A stretch of 16,590 bases of DNA from Clostridium sp. (GCA_012841175.1 DUVG01000026.1:1-16590), one strand, 5' to 3'; numbered from the stretch's first letter, positions 6,005 to 13,706 are shown. Program-made: numbers and translations. The notes: generated by a model not told the origin, from the letters alone.

Positions 6005-8851
6005 TTACTTACTTACAGGAAATGAAGATATTATTTCTAATACATATCTGTTTAGTAACACTGCATCAACAGAGTTTATTTTACCATCACCGTTTAAATC
6101 CGCACTTTCTAAAGGTGCTGTGAACTTATCTGTAATTTCTAGTACATATCTAGAAAGTAATGCTGCATCAACTGAGTTTATTCTACCATCACCGTTTAAA
6201 TCACCATAAAGTATGTCTCCACCTGAAATTTCAACAGGTTCATCACCGTATATTAATTTAGATTTTACATATACTGTGATATTTGAGTTTGCAGTAAATT
6301 CTTTTGCTTCTAAATATGAATAGTCATTTGACTGGTCATATTTTTCATAATCCACTTTTTCTATGCTAAATTGTATCTCGCCTGTTTGTGAATTAGCACC
6401 TAGTACACCTGCATCTTCTGTAAATCTTATTTCTAAATAGGTATCCGCAAGTTCTACAGGTTCATCAATTTCTTTTACAACACCTATTACATTGCTGCTT
6501 CCAACATGAGCATAAGGTGATGAAAAGCTTTGTTCCTGGTCTCCATCTCTTGTATACCAATAACGCACCACAAGATCTGAAAGATTGATAGGTGTTTTTC
6601 CTGTATTCTTTATATTTACTGCTGCTCTAATATCATTAGTTTCACTTATAGTTAAACCACTTTTGTATAGAACTTCTAAAGAATAAGAGTCTACTGGTGT
6701 AGGGTCTGGTCCATCTGGATCTGGTGTTGGCGTTGGATCAACTACAACTGGCTCAGGCTCTTCACCATATACCAACTCATCCCCTATATAAAGTGGAACT
6801 TTTTCTGTGATAATAAAGTCATCATCATTTAATCCATCTCTACTATAGTCATTTGTTGGATCCCAGTTACTATTGTAGTTTGAATCTTGAGATGATATTA
6901 TTGCAAATTGTACTTCACGCTTACCATATATAATGCGACCAGTCCAGTCAATTTCTACATAATATGTGCCTGCATCATCATGTTTAAATGGTCCCTTATA
7001 TTCAGCAGCTCCATCATAACCGGCTTCGTTTTCATCATAATATACTTCTATTCTAATATCATCTATAGACTGACCTGCGGCAATTAACTCAGAAATATTA
7101 AAATAATATCTCATTTTAAATTCTGTTTCAAATCTTGGAGGATAAGCAGAGTAGTTGTTTAATTTTAATGTTACCTGTGTTCTTTCTTTGTTTTCCTGCT
7201 CTAGCTTTGCCTCTGAATAGAATTCTACAACTGGATCTGGCTCAGGTGGAAAGTCTTCTAAAGGATAATGCCCTTCACCATAATATTCATATAATCCTGC
7301 CAATGCACCTACAACTGCAGCATTAAAGTCCACAGCCACCTCATTGTATACATAGTCTGTAGTTTCATCCACATGGAAGTCATCTAAGTCAGGACCTCCT
7401 ACCAAAGCTCCCCAAAGGGTGAAACGATGCTGTTCAGGATCAAGCATACTATATGTCCTAGATCCATGTGCAGCGCGGTGGTGAGGATGTTCTGCATGAT
7501 TTTCACCATATCCTACAATGTAGCTTCTTTCTAATGGGTTATTTCCCATTATGTATTCCATTTGATTTTTTGCCCATTCTGCAAATCGCATATCACCAGT
7601 CTCTTTTGAATAAGTAAGAGCACAAAGCTGTGCTGCTGTATTATATCTTGCAGAACCATAAGCGTTAACCACACTATAACCTGATGGACTTTGAGCCAAG
7701 AAAGTAGTATCTGAAGGATCTTCATGTGGTATTCCTGACCAATATTCAAGATTCCATCTAAAAATATACCACTCTCTATCAGTGTTTGTTACAGGAGCAA
7801 GTTTTGCAAAAACTCCACCCCAAACTGTGTCCCAACAATGTACCCATATGTTTTGCCATCTATCCCCTGGATGTGCAATAATTCTCTGGAAATACCCAGT
7901 GTAAAAACCTTCATCATCTGTTTTAATTATATCGTCAATATAATCCCATTCACCTGTTGCAATATGTAGCCATACAGCAGCCCAAGCCAATTCATCATAA
8001 TCATAAGATGAAGTGTAAAAACCTCCATCATATCCAATTCCTCTATTTTCCACTGCAAAATCATACAGTGCTATTGCAGTTTCTAAACACTCCTCTGCAT
8101 ACTCTGGATCTTCATCTTTAAAGTTAAGATAGTTTATTGTAAGGGAAGCTGCAGCACCTGCCGCTTGGTCACTAGCTGGTGTCTCAGCTGTAGCAAAATA
8201 TGCTGGTCTTGAAAAATCCAATAGAACCTCAGAATGTTGTAGTTCTGGAGGATTCCAGAAGTTATGGTCTATATTACCTTCTCCCACTTGATAACAATAA
8301 GCTATTACATCTCCATTGTCATCTTTGTAGGTAACTTTAAGATAATAATCGTTAAACCACCTTAATACTTCCTTTGCATGTTCAGCTGTACCTGTAGCTT
8401 CAAATGCATCTCTGAATTCATAAAATCCCCATCCTACTGTAGAGCCTGCAAATGTTCCTGGCAATCCAAACTTAACATGGTCCCCTGCATCGTGATATCC
8501 ACCACTTAAATCAATGGTACCATCTCCATCAGGGTCTAAAATGTCTCTATATTTGTCAATAAACTCCTGAGACATATTTGTGCCCCAATAATCTTCTGTC
8601 ATAGGAATTAATGGCACTTCTGCATCTTCCATGTGACAATGCCCTCTCCAAGGCAATCTATCCCCTGATACTGGACCACACATGTTTGAATTAAAAAAGT
8701 ATAAAACCATTTGCAGTCCTGCTGCAAAATTATACTCTGGGTCAACAGGAATAGAGTATACCGTAAGTGGTGAGGTCATTAGAGTACTTAACAAGCAAAA
8801 AATCAAAAGAAAAACATGTATTTTTGCTTGTTTACTGAATTTTTTTACCAT
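6005..8851 (-). CDS. Cellulosomal GH9 cellulase: GH9-CBM3c-CBM3-dockerin I
   Basis: Secreted cellulase of 948 residues that cleaves beta-1,4-glucan by inversion and docks to a scaffoldin. Layout: signal peptide (1 to about 34, KK then LLIFCLLSTL); GH9 catalytic domain (about 39-528); CBM3c fused to it (about 540-697), the arrangement tied to processive endoglucanases; Pro/Asp linker (698-721); second CBM3 (about 722-872); type I dockerin (about 882-948). GH9 residues seen are D121 and D124 in GGYHDAGDH (base and nucleophile region), HPHHR at 455-459, and the acid E504 in YNEVAVDFNAA. The dockerin has two Ca-binding repeats, DLNGDGRINSVDAALLSRY and DLNGDGKINSVDAVLLNRY, with Ser-Val at the partner-recognition positions. 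ATG with GGGGAG about 12 bases upstream, rather far. It is a single-gene unit with a terminator. A similar domain order occurs in other clostridial cellulosomal GH9 enzymes. Confidence 0.97.
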   Translation of the reverse strand: MVKKFSKQAKIHVFLLIFCLLSTLMTSPLTVYSIPVDPEYNFAAGLQMVLYFFNSNMCGPVSGDRLPWRGHCHMEDAEVPLIPMTEDYWGTNMSQEFIDKYRDILDPDGDGTIDLSGGYHDAGDHVKFGLPGTFAGSTVGWGFYEFRDAFEATGTAEHAKEVLRWFNDYYLKVTYKDDNGDVIAYCYQVGEGNIDHNFWNPPELQHSEVLLDFSRPAYFATAETPASDQAAGAAASLTINYLNFKDEDPEYAEECLETAIALYDFAVENRGIGYDGGFYTSSYDYDELAWAAVWLHIATGEWDYIDDIIKTDDEGFYTGYFQRIIAHPGDRWQNIWVHCWDTVWGGVFAKLAPVTNTDREWYIFRWNLEYWSGIPHEDPSDTTFLAQSPSGYSVVNAYGSARYNTAAQLCALTYSKETGDMRFAEWAKNQMEYIMGNNPLERSYIVGYGENHAEHPHHRAAHGSRTYSMLDPEQHRFTLWGALVGGPDLDDFHVDETTDYVYNEVAVDFNAAVVGALAGLYEYYGEGHYPLEDFPPEPDPVVEFYSEAKLEQENKERTQVTLKLNNYSAYPPRFETEFKMRYYFNISELIAAGQSIDDIRIEVYYDENEAGYDGAAEYKGPFKHDDAGTYYVEIDWTGRIIYGKREVQFAIISSQDSNYNSNWDPTNDYSRDGLNDDDFIITEKVPLYIGDELVYGEEPEPVVVDPTPTPDPDGPDPTPVDSYSLEVLYKSGLTISETNDIRAAVNIKNTGKTPINLSDLVVRYWYTRDGDQEQSFSSPYAHVGSSNVIGVVKEIDEPVELADTYLEIRFTEDAGVLGANSQTGEIQFSIEKVDYEKYDQSNDYSYLEAKEFTANSNITVYVKSKLIYGDEPVEISGGDILYGDLNGDGRINSVDAALLSRYVLEITDKFTAPLESADLNGDGKINSVDAVLLNRYVLEIISSFPVSK

Positions 8852-9165
8852 TTAAAATTCACTCTCCCCTTTAAAAAGTTTCTTACTGTTTTAAATACAT
8901 AAAACAAACCTAAAAGCTTACTTAGCTTTTATTTATAAATTATTATTGGTTTTCAAAATTAACCTTCTCACCTCCTTAATTAAAACATGTTGAAATATAA
9001 AATGCTTGAAAACCAACAGGTTTTTAATAACAATTTTCATAGTAAGTCATATCTGTCTTTTTTAATTTTTTATAAAATATAGCTTAATAATTGTAACATT
9101 TTATAGCACTCTTTAATACTATATACTGTTAAAACCTATAAGTTACTTGAAAGGAGCTGTCATTA
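8852..9165 (-). promoter_or_regulatory. Long leader/intergenic region upstream of cel9, with alternative hairpins
   Basis: About 314 bases without a gene, between two divergent genes. Read toward cel9 (minus) it holds a short hairpin AAAACC-TGTT-GGTTTT (9024-9009); a perfect 11-base inverted repeat TTGGTTTTCAA/TTGAAAACCAA (9016-9006 and 8956-8946) that shares bases with that hairpin, so the two cannot form together; a strong Shine-Dalgarno-like AAGGAGGTG (8977-8969) between the arms with no convincing reading frame after it; and a weak 7-bp hairpin TAAAAGC/GCTTTTA (8931-8911) followed by a T-rich run. This could be a regulated leader, but the fold and function are inference. No convincing cel9 promoter was identified. 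Confidence 0.4.
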
Positions 9166-9324
9166 ATGTCTTACGATGAAAGAGCAGGAGCTGTTGCTGC
9201 AGCAGGTTCAGGTGGATTTTTTGCTGGACCATTAGCAATATTTTTTATAATAATTCTTATCATCATATTACTGCCACTGTTTGGTTGTGGTGGATTTGGT
9301 GCAGGTGGTTTTGCTAACGAATAA
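9166..9324 (+). CDS. Tiny Gly-rich single-helix membrane protein (YjcZ-like)
   Basis: A 52-residue reading frame too short for most gene finders. It runs MSYDERAGAVAAAGSGG, then a hydrophobic helix (about 22-39, PLAIFFIIILIIILLPLF), then a Gly-rich end with one Cys (GCGGFGAGGFANE). The start is credible: ATG with AAGGAG about nine bases upstream. The gene is followed by a strong terminator (9366-9410), so it forms a complete transcription unit. Small Gly-rich, one-helix proteins starting MSY are typical of the YjcZ-type sporulation proteins of Firmicutes, which suggests a spore or forespore membrane product. The resemblance is one of style and size rather than a firm family match. It is transcribed away from the cellulase gene. 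Confidence 0.8.
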   Translation: MSYDERAGAVAAAGSGGFFAGPLAIFFIIILIIILLPLFGCGGFGAGGFANE

Positions 9325-9365
9325 ACTTTAGAAATTACAACCATCAATCAGCTACATAGTTTGTG

Positions 9366-9410
9366 GTTTGTGGGGCTAGATAAAACCTTTCTCCCCCACA
9401 AACTTTTTTT
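9366..9410 (+). terminator. Intrinsic terminator after the small Gly-rich gene
   Basis: Perfect 10-bp stem GTTTGTGGGG (9366-9375) and CCCCACAAAC (9394-9403) with an 18-base loop, followed directly by seven T residues (9404-9410). It lies 41 bases after the stop codon. The strength of this terminator supports the small upstream frame being a real expressed gene. Confidence 0.92.
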
Positions 9411-9715
9411 CAATTCCAACTTAAATTCTCACCTATAATTATTTTAAATTCATCTAGGGATTTTCTAAATAATTTCCGGTAAGTACCTCCTTAACAAAAC
9501 ATAAATAACTCAATTTATTTGTACAAGGGCTTGTCCCTTCAAAATCATTACTAAAAACACTTCTAATATATACTATACTATTATATTATCATTTTTTTCA
9601 TTCTCTTTAAAGATTAATTTACTTACTTCTGACATTTTTTTAACGGCTTTCAAATGAAATTGATTATCTTCTATTTATATTCCTTCAATCTAAGCATATT
9701 ATATAATCAAAACAG

Positions 9716-9744
9716 TTGACACCAAAATTGGTATATGCTAATAT
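9716..9744 (+). promoter_or_regulatory. Strong sigma-A promoter with palindrome in the spacer
   Basis: Perfect -35 TTGACA (9716-9721), a 17-base spacer, and -10 TAATAT (9739-9744) preceded by TG in the extended -10 position (TGC-TAATAT). The spacer contains the inverted repeat ACCAA-AA-TTGGT (9721-9732), placed where a bound repressor would block RNA polymerase. It drives the NapH/Fer4_5-type gene 38 bases downstream. Confidence 0.8.
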
Positions 9745-9781
9745 TATAATATATAGATATTGTAATACTGGGAGGTAGATT

Positions 9782-10282
9782 ATGAATACAATAAGTGCAA
9801 AAATCAATACAAAAAATAAAAAATCCGCATCAATAATGTCATGGAGCTGGGTATTTTTGATCCTGTTTTTTCTGCTATCCTTTATAGATATACGTTTTGC
9901 TTTAGCAGGATTTATATGTATGGCATCCCCTATTGCATTTGCCGTTGCTGGAAAAGGAAAAAGACACTGTTCCCACTACTGTCCTAGAGGGTCTTTCTTT
10001 GGTAAATTCTTGCCCTTTATATCATTTAAAAAATCTTTGCCTAAATTTATGAACACAAAATGGTTTAAAACTTTGCTACTTATATTGATGTTTACCAATT
10101 TTGGTGTTTTGCTGTATCAGGCAGGCTGGGGATATGAGAACATAGGAAGTGCAGTTTTAAAAATGATGTTGCGTTCTTTCCTTGTGGGGCTTATATTTGG
10201 AATAATCTCCTTGCCTAGAAGCTGGTGCAAAGTGTGCCCTATGGGTTATGCAGCTGGAATGATAAGAGATGTTAAAAAGTAA
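9782..10282 (+). CDS. Small NapH/Fer4_5-type membrane protein with Cys-x3-Cys-Pro motifs
   Basis: A 166-residue integral membrane protein with about four helices (20-36, 38-56, 97-114, 128-145). Two conserved cysteine motifs lie just after membrane segments: HCSHYCPRG (Cys 63 and 67) and WCKVCPMG (Cys 149 and 152). These Cys-Pro motifs are characteristic of the 4Fe-4S binding membrane domain (Fer4_5) of NapH, NosR and related electron-transfer proteins. Unlike full-length members it lacks any classical ferredoxin CxxCxxCxxxCP domain, so it appears to be a minimal form. It is likely to be a membrane redox or metal-site protein; partner unknown. The ATG has GGGAGGT six bases upstream. It is monocistronic, with a strong promoter upstream and a terminator downstream. 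Confidence 0.85.
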   Translation: MNTISAKINTKNKKSASIMSWSWVFLILFFLLSFIDIRFALAGFICMASPIAFAVAGKGKRHCSHYCPRGSFFGKFLPFISFKKSLPKFMNTKWFKTLLLILMFTNFGVLLYQAGWGYENIGSAVLKMMLRSFLVGLIFGIISLPRSWCKVCPMGYAAGMIRDVKK

Positions 10283-10290
10283 CATAAAGA

Positions 10291-10329
10291 AGCTGTGCAC
10301 TAATTTTTTAGTGCAACAGCTCCCTTTTT
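10291..10329 (+). terminator. Intrinsic terminator after the NapH-like gene
   Basis: Stem AGCTGTGCACTAA (10291-10303), loop TTTT, stem TTAGTGC-ACAGCT (10308-10321, one bulged A), then CCC and five T residues (10325-10329). It lies nine bases after the stop and faces the convergent aminotransferase gene, whose transcript it may also help to end. It is nearly the same sequence as the cel9 terminator palindrome. Confidence 0.85.
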
Positions 10330-10367
10330 AAAGCCTCTAAACAACTTCCCTTAAATAAGCTTTTAGC

Positions 10368-11507
10368 TTATGGTTTAAACTTTTTTAATTCAATTTCTAA
10401 TTCTTTAAGATATTTGCTAAGCATTTCAGGAGTTATATCTCCCATATGACCAATTCTAATATTTAGATTTTCTCCACTTTCCTCTAGTTTTTTGTTTAAT
10501 CCACCATAACCAGGGTCAAATAAGTAACCTTTTTCTCTTAAGTTTTCTTTAATTGCCATTCTGTCAACATATTTAGGAATTTCTATAGCCGAAACTACTG
10601 GTGAATAATAGCCTTCTTGTGAGAAGAATTTAAAATCATCACTTAGTGAATTTTCTACCCAATCAGATACCATCTTTTGCATTTCTTCATGGCGCTTAAA
10701 TCTATTATCAATTCCTTCTTCTTCTACTATATACTTAAGTTGTTCTTCCATCTGATTGATTAATGTACAGTTTGGAGTGGTTACAGTCTGTGATTTTTGA
10801 GCACTTTCTGCTATAGATACAAGGTCTGTCACATATCCTCTGTTTTCAACAGTTTTAGCCTTTTCTAATGCATCTTTATGCACAAAAATAACTCCAAAAC
10901 CAGCTGGCAATCCTAAGCACTTTTGTGTACTGGTTACATAAATAGATGGTTTTGCTTCTTCAAAAGGAATTTTCATTCCTCCAAAAATACTAACACCATC
11001 TACAAGTGCCATTGCACCATACTTTTGTATAAGTTTACATACTTTTACCATGTCATTTATGACACCTGTTGAAGTTTCATTGTGAGTAAATGTTACAACA
11101 TCATATTTTTTAGATTTAAGCTTTTCTTCCAGTACATCCAAGTCAATCGCTTTTCCTGGTTTAAATTTTAACAAATCAACGTTCTTTTTATTAGCAACAG
11201 TTATTTTGTTATAAAGATCCCCAAAAGCACCTACTGACACATTAAGAATATTTTCGTTATCCCCTGCTAATGAACGAATAGACGATTCCATAGCAAATGT
11301 ACCACTACCAGAAATCAGGCACACTTCATAATCATCATTAACCCCCGCTATTTTTCTTAAGTTTTTTAAAATTGATTCAACTTTAACCTTTGCCACTTTA
11401 TCACGATGTCCAAATTCGCAATAAGTACCTGCTTCTCGTATTTCTGGTCTTATATAAGTTGGACCTGTGATAAATAAAAGTAAATCTTTAAATTCTGCGT
11501 TTTTCAT
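10368..11507 (-). CDS. Class V PLP-dependent aminotransferase (alanine-glyoxylate/serine-pyruvate type)
   Basis: Cytoplasmic pyridoxal phosphate enzyme, 379 residues. It opens with LLLFITGPTYIRPEI, the usual family start. The phosphate-binding loop is SGSGTFAMESSIRSL (66-80), the cofactor-ring Asp is in ALVDGVSIFGG (D170), and the Schiff-base Lys is K196 in TSTQKCLGLPAGFGV. A conserved C-terminal Arg sits in NIRIGHMGD. The family includes alanine-glyoxylate, serine-pyruvate, serine-glyoxylate and phosphoserine-like transaminases, and the substrate cannot be told from motifs alone. No serine or glyoxylate pathway gene lies beside it that would settle this. ATG with AAGGAG seven to eight bases upstream. 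It is a lone gene, convergent with the NapH-like gene and divergent from the zinc-ribbon protein gene. Confidence 0.93.
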   Translation of the reverse strand: MKNAEFKDLLLFITGPTYIRPEIREAGTYCEFGHRDKVAKVKVESILKNLRKIAGVNDDYEVCLISGSGTFAMESSIRSLAGDNENILNVSVGAFGDLYNKITVANKKNVDLLKFKPGKAIDLDVLEEKLKSKKYDVVTFTHNETSTGVINDMVKVCKLIQKYGAMALVDGVSIFGGMKIPFEEAKPSIYVTSTQKCLGLPAGFGVIFVHKDALEKAKTVENRGYVTDLVSIAESAQKSQTVTTPNCTLINQMEEQLKYIVEEEGIDNRFKRHEEMQKMVSDWVENSLSDDFKFFSQEGYYSPVVSAIEIPKYVDRMAIKENLREKGYLFDPGYGGLNKKLEESGENLNIRIGHMGDITPEMLSKYLKELEIELKKFKP

Positions 11508-11810
11508 ATATTTTCTCCTTTCAAATCGTTATCCTATAAAAAACGTTCAATACTATTTTACTATTTTATCATAAATTATAAAAGACATATACAAAATTTT
11601 TTATATCGTTTACTCCAATAAAGAAAATTACAAGTTTTAAAAGTGTATTTTATGTTTTTTATGCCAACAGAATATTACATTTTTATATTGACATGATGTT
11701 ATAATTTTAATATAATTTAAATTCATGAGAATTGCAATAAAGACATTTTATAGTCTTAGCAATCAGATTATATGTAATGAATTATAATAAAATCGTAATG
11801 GAGGAATCTT
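11508..11810. other. Divergent intergenic region
   Basis: About 303 very AT-rich bases between divergent genes, with no reading frame. It contains the consensus promoter for the rightward gene (11688-11716) and its roughly 88-base leader, in which AAGAC-ATTTTATA-GTCTT could form a weak hairpin. The leftward aminotransferase gene must also start here, but no clean -35/-10 pair was identified for it. Confidence 0.6.
11688..11716 (+). promoter_or_regulatory. Perfect consensus sigma-A promoter
   Basis: TTGACA (11688-11693), a 17-base spacer, and TATAAT (11711-11716) match the housekeeping consensus at every position. Transcription should start near 11723, about 88 bases before the ATG of the zinc-ribbon protein gene. 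Confidence 0.9.
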
Positions 11811-13706
11811 ATGTTTTGTGAGAAATGTGGTAATGAATTAGACAATAATCAAACTATGTGCCCAAACTGTGGTGAATCGACTGAAGTATTATATGACAAT
11901 TCTAGCTTAGAAGAAAATAACAATTACAATTTTGACATGAATGACACAAATTTAAAAAAGTCAGGCTCAAAAAAAGTTATCCTTTTTACAAGCATTATAG
12001 TGATGATAATTGCAGCTACATTAACTGTCTTAGCTTTTACATCTAATGCTTTTAAATCTCCAAAGCAAATTTATTTAAGTACTGAGGGAAAAAACATCCA
12101 AGAAAAAATTGAAAACTTAAAAGATGACGGAACTTTTGTTGGTAATATTATAAAATTATCTGAACACGCCCATGAAACTGAAAGGGAATACTCTTTGAAC
12201 GTAGATCTAGACAGTTTAAGTTTAAATCTGCCTTTATTAGGTCAAAGTCTAGATTTGTCTTCAATTACAAGTGTTTTAAAGAATTCAAAGGTTGTGGTGA
12301 ATCAAAAGTCAGACCCTAACAAAAACCAACAACTTATGGATGTAGATATTTTAGTTAACAATACTAAGTTTTTTGATTTTTTAGCAGCTTTTGAAAATGA
12401 CGTTTTAGCTCTTTCAGTTCCTGTACTTTTTGATAAATACCTTGTTGCAGATTTAAGTCAAGCTGGAAATGCTGTAGAAAATTTAGACCTTCCAGAGTGG
12501 ATTAATAAATTTTCCTCTGCTTCTAGTGTAATAACTCCTAAAGACATATTACAATCATTGTCCTTTGAGGAAAAGAAATTAGAAAACATTAAGAAAGATT
12601 ATAGCAAAGTACTAAAAAATTCAATTGACAAAGAACAGGTTTCCATGGAGAAAAATGTTCAATTTAAAGTTGGGGAATTTGATTTAAAATGCAACAAACT
12701 AACAATTAAGTTTGAAAAAGAAGATTTACAGCGTGTAATAATAAATCTAGTTGACGCAACTGCTGAAAATGATGGAATTTATGAATTAATTAAAGAAAAT
12801 ATTGATAACATTTATGAACTTCTTAAAAGTTCTAACTTTTCTGATAATTTAGGCGACATTGAAAAAAATAAGGCTGAATTTTCAAAAGAAAAATTTAAAG
12901 AAGGAATAAATGAAATAAAAACTGGATTAGAAAAATCTTTTGAAAACTTAGTGCTTCCTGAAGGTATCACCATGAGCGTATTTACAAATAAAAAGGAAAT
13001 AGTAGGTAGAACAATTAATGCAAAGATTAAAACTGCTGACTCTGATGAAACAGTTGGTTTAAGTGTTAACTTTTCAGGTGTAGCAGATTACAAAAATAGA
13101 AATATTAAAGATTTGGAGATAAAACTAAACTACGATGATAACAGCAATATAAGCAACACCATAAGTGAAATAATTTTTGAATATAACTTAGATGGAAACC
13201 TTGATAAAGAAACTGAATCAGGTAAAAAGGACTTTAGCGTCGCTGTTGGATCAGGAGGTTTTTCAACAAAGGTATTTAAACTAAATTCTGACTACAACAT
13301 TACATCCGACTCTAAATCAAATTCAAAAGAAACTTCACATGATTATGACGTTAGCGTTGGTGTTCCTATGATGTTTTCAATAGATGCTAATGGCAACCTA
13401 ACAGTGAATAAGTGGGAAAATGCAAAGGAAAAACAGTTTGGAAATGATATAGATTTTAGCCTTAATCTAGATATCCCAGCGAATATTCTCTCAGGAGAAA
13501 CATCTATTGGACTAGACTTTAATAGCAAAACTAAAAATACTCTTGATGTAACCTTTGATTTTCCTTCATTTGATTCTGAAAATTCCATTGATATTACCAA
13601 TGCAAGTGAAGAAGAAATATCACAACTGAAAACCCAGATAGAAACATCTATTAAAAAGTTTGTAGAAAATAATCTAGAACTTATAAATCTATTTCAACAA
13701 TTTTAA
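11811..13706 (+). CDS. Zinc-ribbon, single-TM protein with large extracytoplasmic domain
   Basis: Not assigned to a named function. The 631-residue product starts with a zinc ribbon, MFCEKCGNELDNNQTMCPNCG (Cys 3, 6, 17, 20), then an acidic Asn-rich linker, then one membrane helix (about 55-77) preceded by lysines. The first part is therefore cytoplasmic, and some 550 residues are outside. The outer part is rich in Ser, Asn, Asp, Lys and Ile, with alternating strand-like segments and helical stretches (for example FSKEKFKEGINEIKTGLEKSF, about 364-384), and no cysteine-based or catalytic motif was recognised. Similar zinc-ribbon/one-helix/large-ectodomain proteins are common in Clostridia and are mostly uncharacterised. 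ATG with GGAGG about six bases upstream. It has a perfect promoter and a terminator, so it is its own unit, presumably well expressed. Confidence 0.9.
   Translation: MFCEKCGNELDNNQTMCPNCGESTEVLYDNSSLEENNNYNFDMNDTNLKKSGSKKVILFTSIIVMIIAATLTVLAFTSNAFKSPKQIYLSTEGKNIQEKIENLKDDGTFVGNIIKLSEHAHETEREYSLNVDLDSLSLNLPLLGQSLDLSSITSVLKNSKVVVNQKSDPNKNQQLMDVDILVNNTKFFDFLAAFENDVLALSVPVLFDKYLVADLSQAGNAVENLDLPEWINKFSSASSVITPKDILQSLSFEEKKLENIKKDYSKVLKNSIDKEQVSMEKNVQFKVGEFDLKCNKLTIKFEKEDLQRVIINLVDATAENDGIYELIKENIDNIYELLKSSNFSDNLGDIEKNKAEFSKEKFKEGINEIKTGLEKSFENLVLPEGITMSVFTNKKEIVGRTINAKIKTADSDETVGLSVNFSGVADYKNRNIKDLEIKLNYDDNSNISNTISEIIFEYNLDGNLDKETESGKKDFSVAVGSGGFSTKVFKLNSDYNITSDSKSNSKETSHDYDVSVGVPMMFSIDANGNLTVNKWENAKEKQFGNDIDFSLNLDIPANILSGETSIGLDFNSKTKNTLDVTFDFPSFDSENSIDITNASEEEISQLKTQIETSIKKFVENNLELINLFQQF

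Larger units (their letters stand above)
9325..9781. other. Gene-poor stretch: terminator, possible gene relic, promoter
   Basis: About 457 bases with no intact gene. The left part holds the terminator at 9366-9410 and the right part the promoter at 9716-9744. Between them (9454-9674, minus strand) two overlapping open stretches in different frames could be the remains of a short gene: the upstream one has residues such as VKKMSEVSKLIFKENEKND, and the downstream one NDFEGTSPCTNKLSYLCF and VLTGNYLENP. No start site with a Shine-Dalgarno was found for them and no family was recognised. Confidence 0.5.

Noticed and set aside
7549..7749. Minus-strand frame inside the GH9 domain
   Set aside because: It overlaps the catalytic domain coding sequence in another frame and lacks a ribosome site.
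2632..8851. The spoVA-like operon and cellulase as a mobile element
   Set aside because: spoVA2mob sits on a transposon in Bacillus, but no transposase, integrase, terminal repeats or target duplication were seen here.
9516..9535. AAGGG-CTTGT-CCCTT and overlapping ACAAG-GG-CTTGT hairpins
   Set aside because: Stems of five pairs with no T-run and no gene to serve; considered chance or part of the possible gene relic.
10355..10371. ATAAGC/GCTTAT inverted repeat at the end of the aminotransferase gene
   Set aside because: It overlaps the stop codon and the stem is short and AT-rich; the stronger hairpin at 10291-10329 explains termination.
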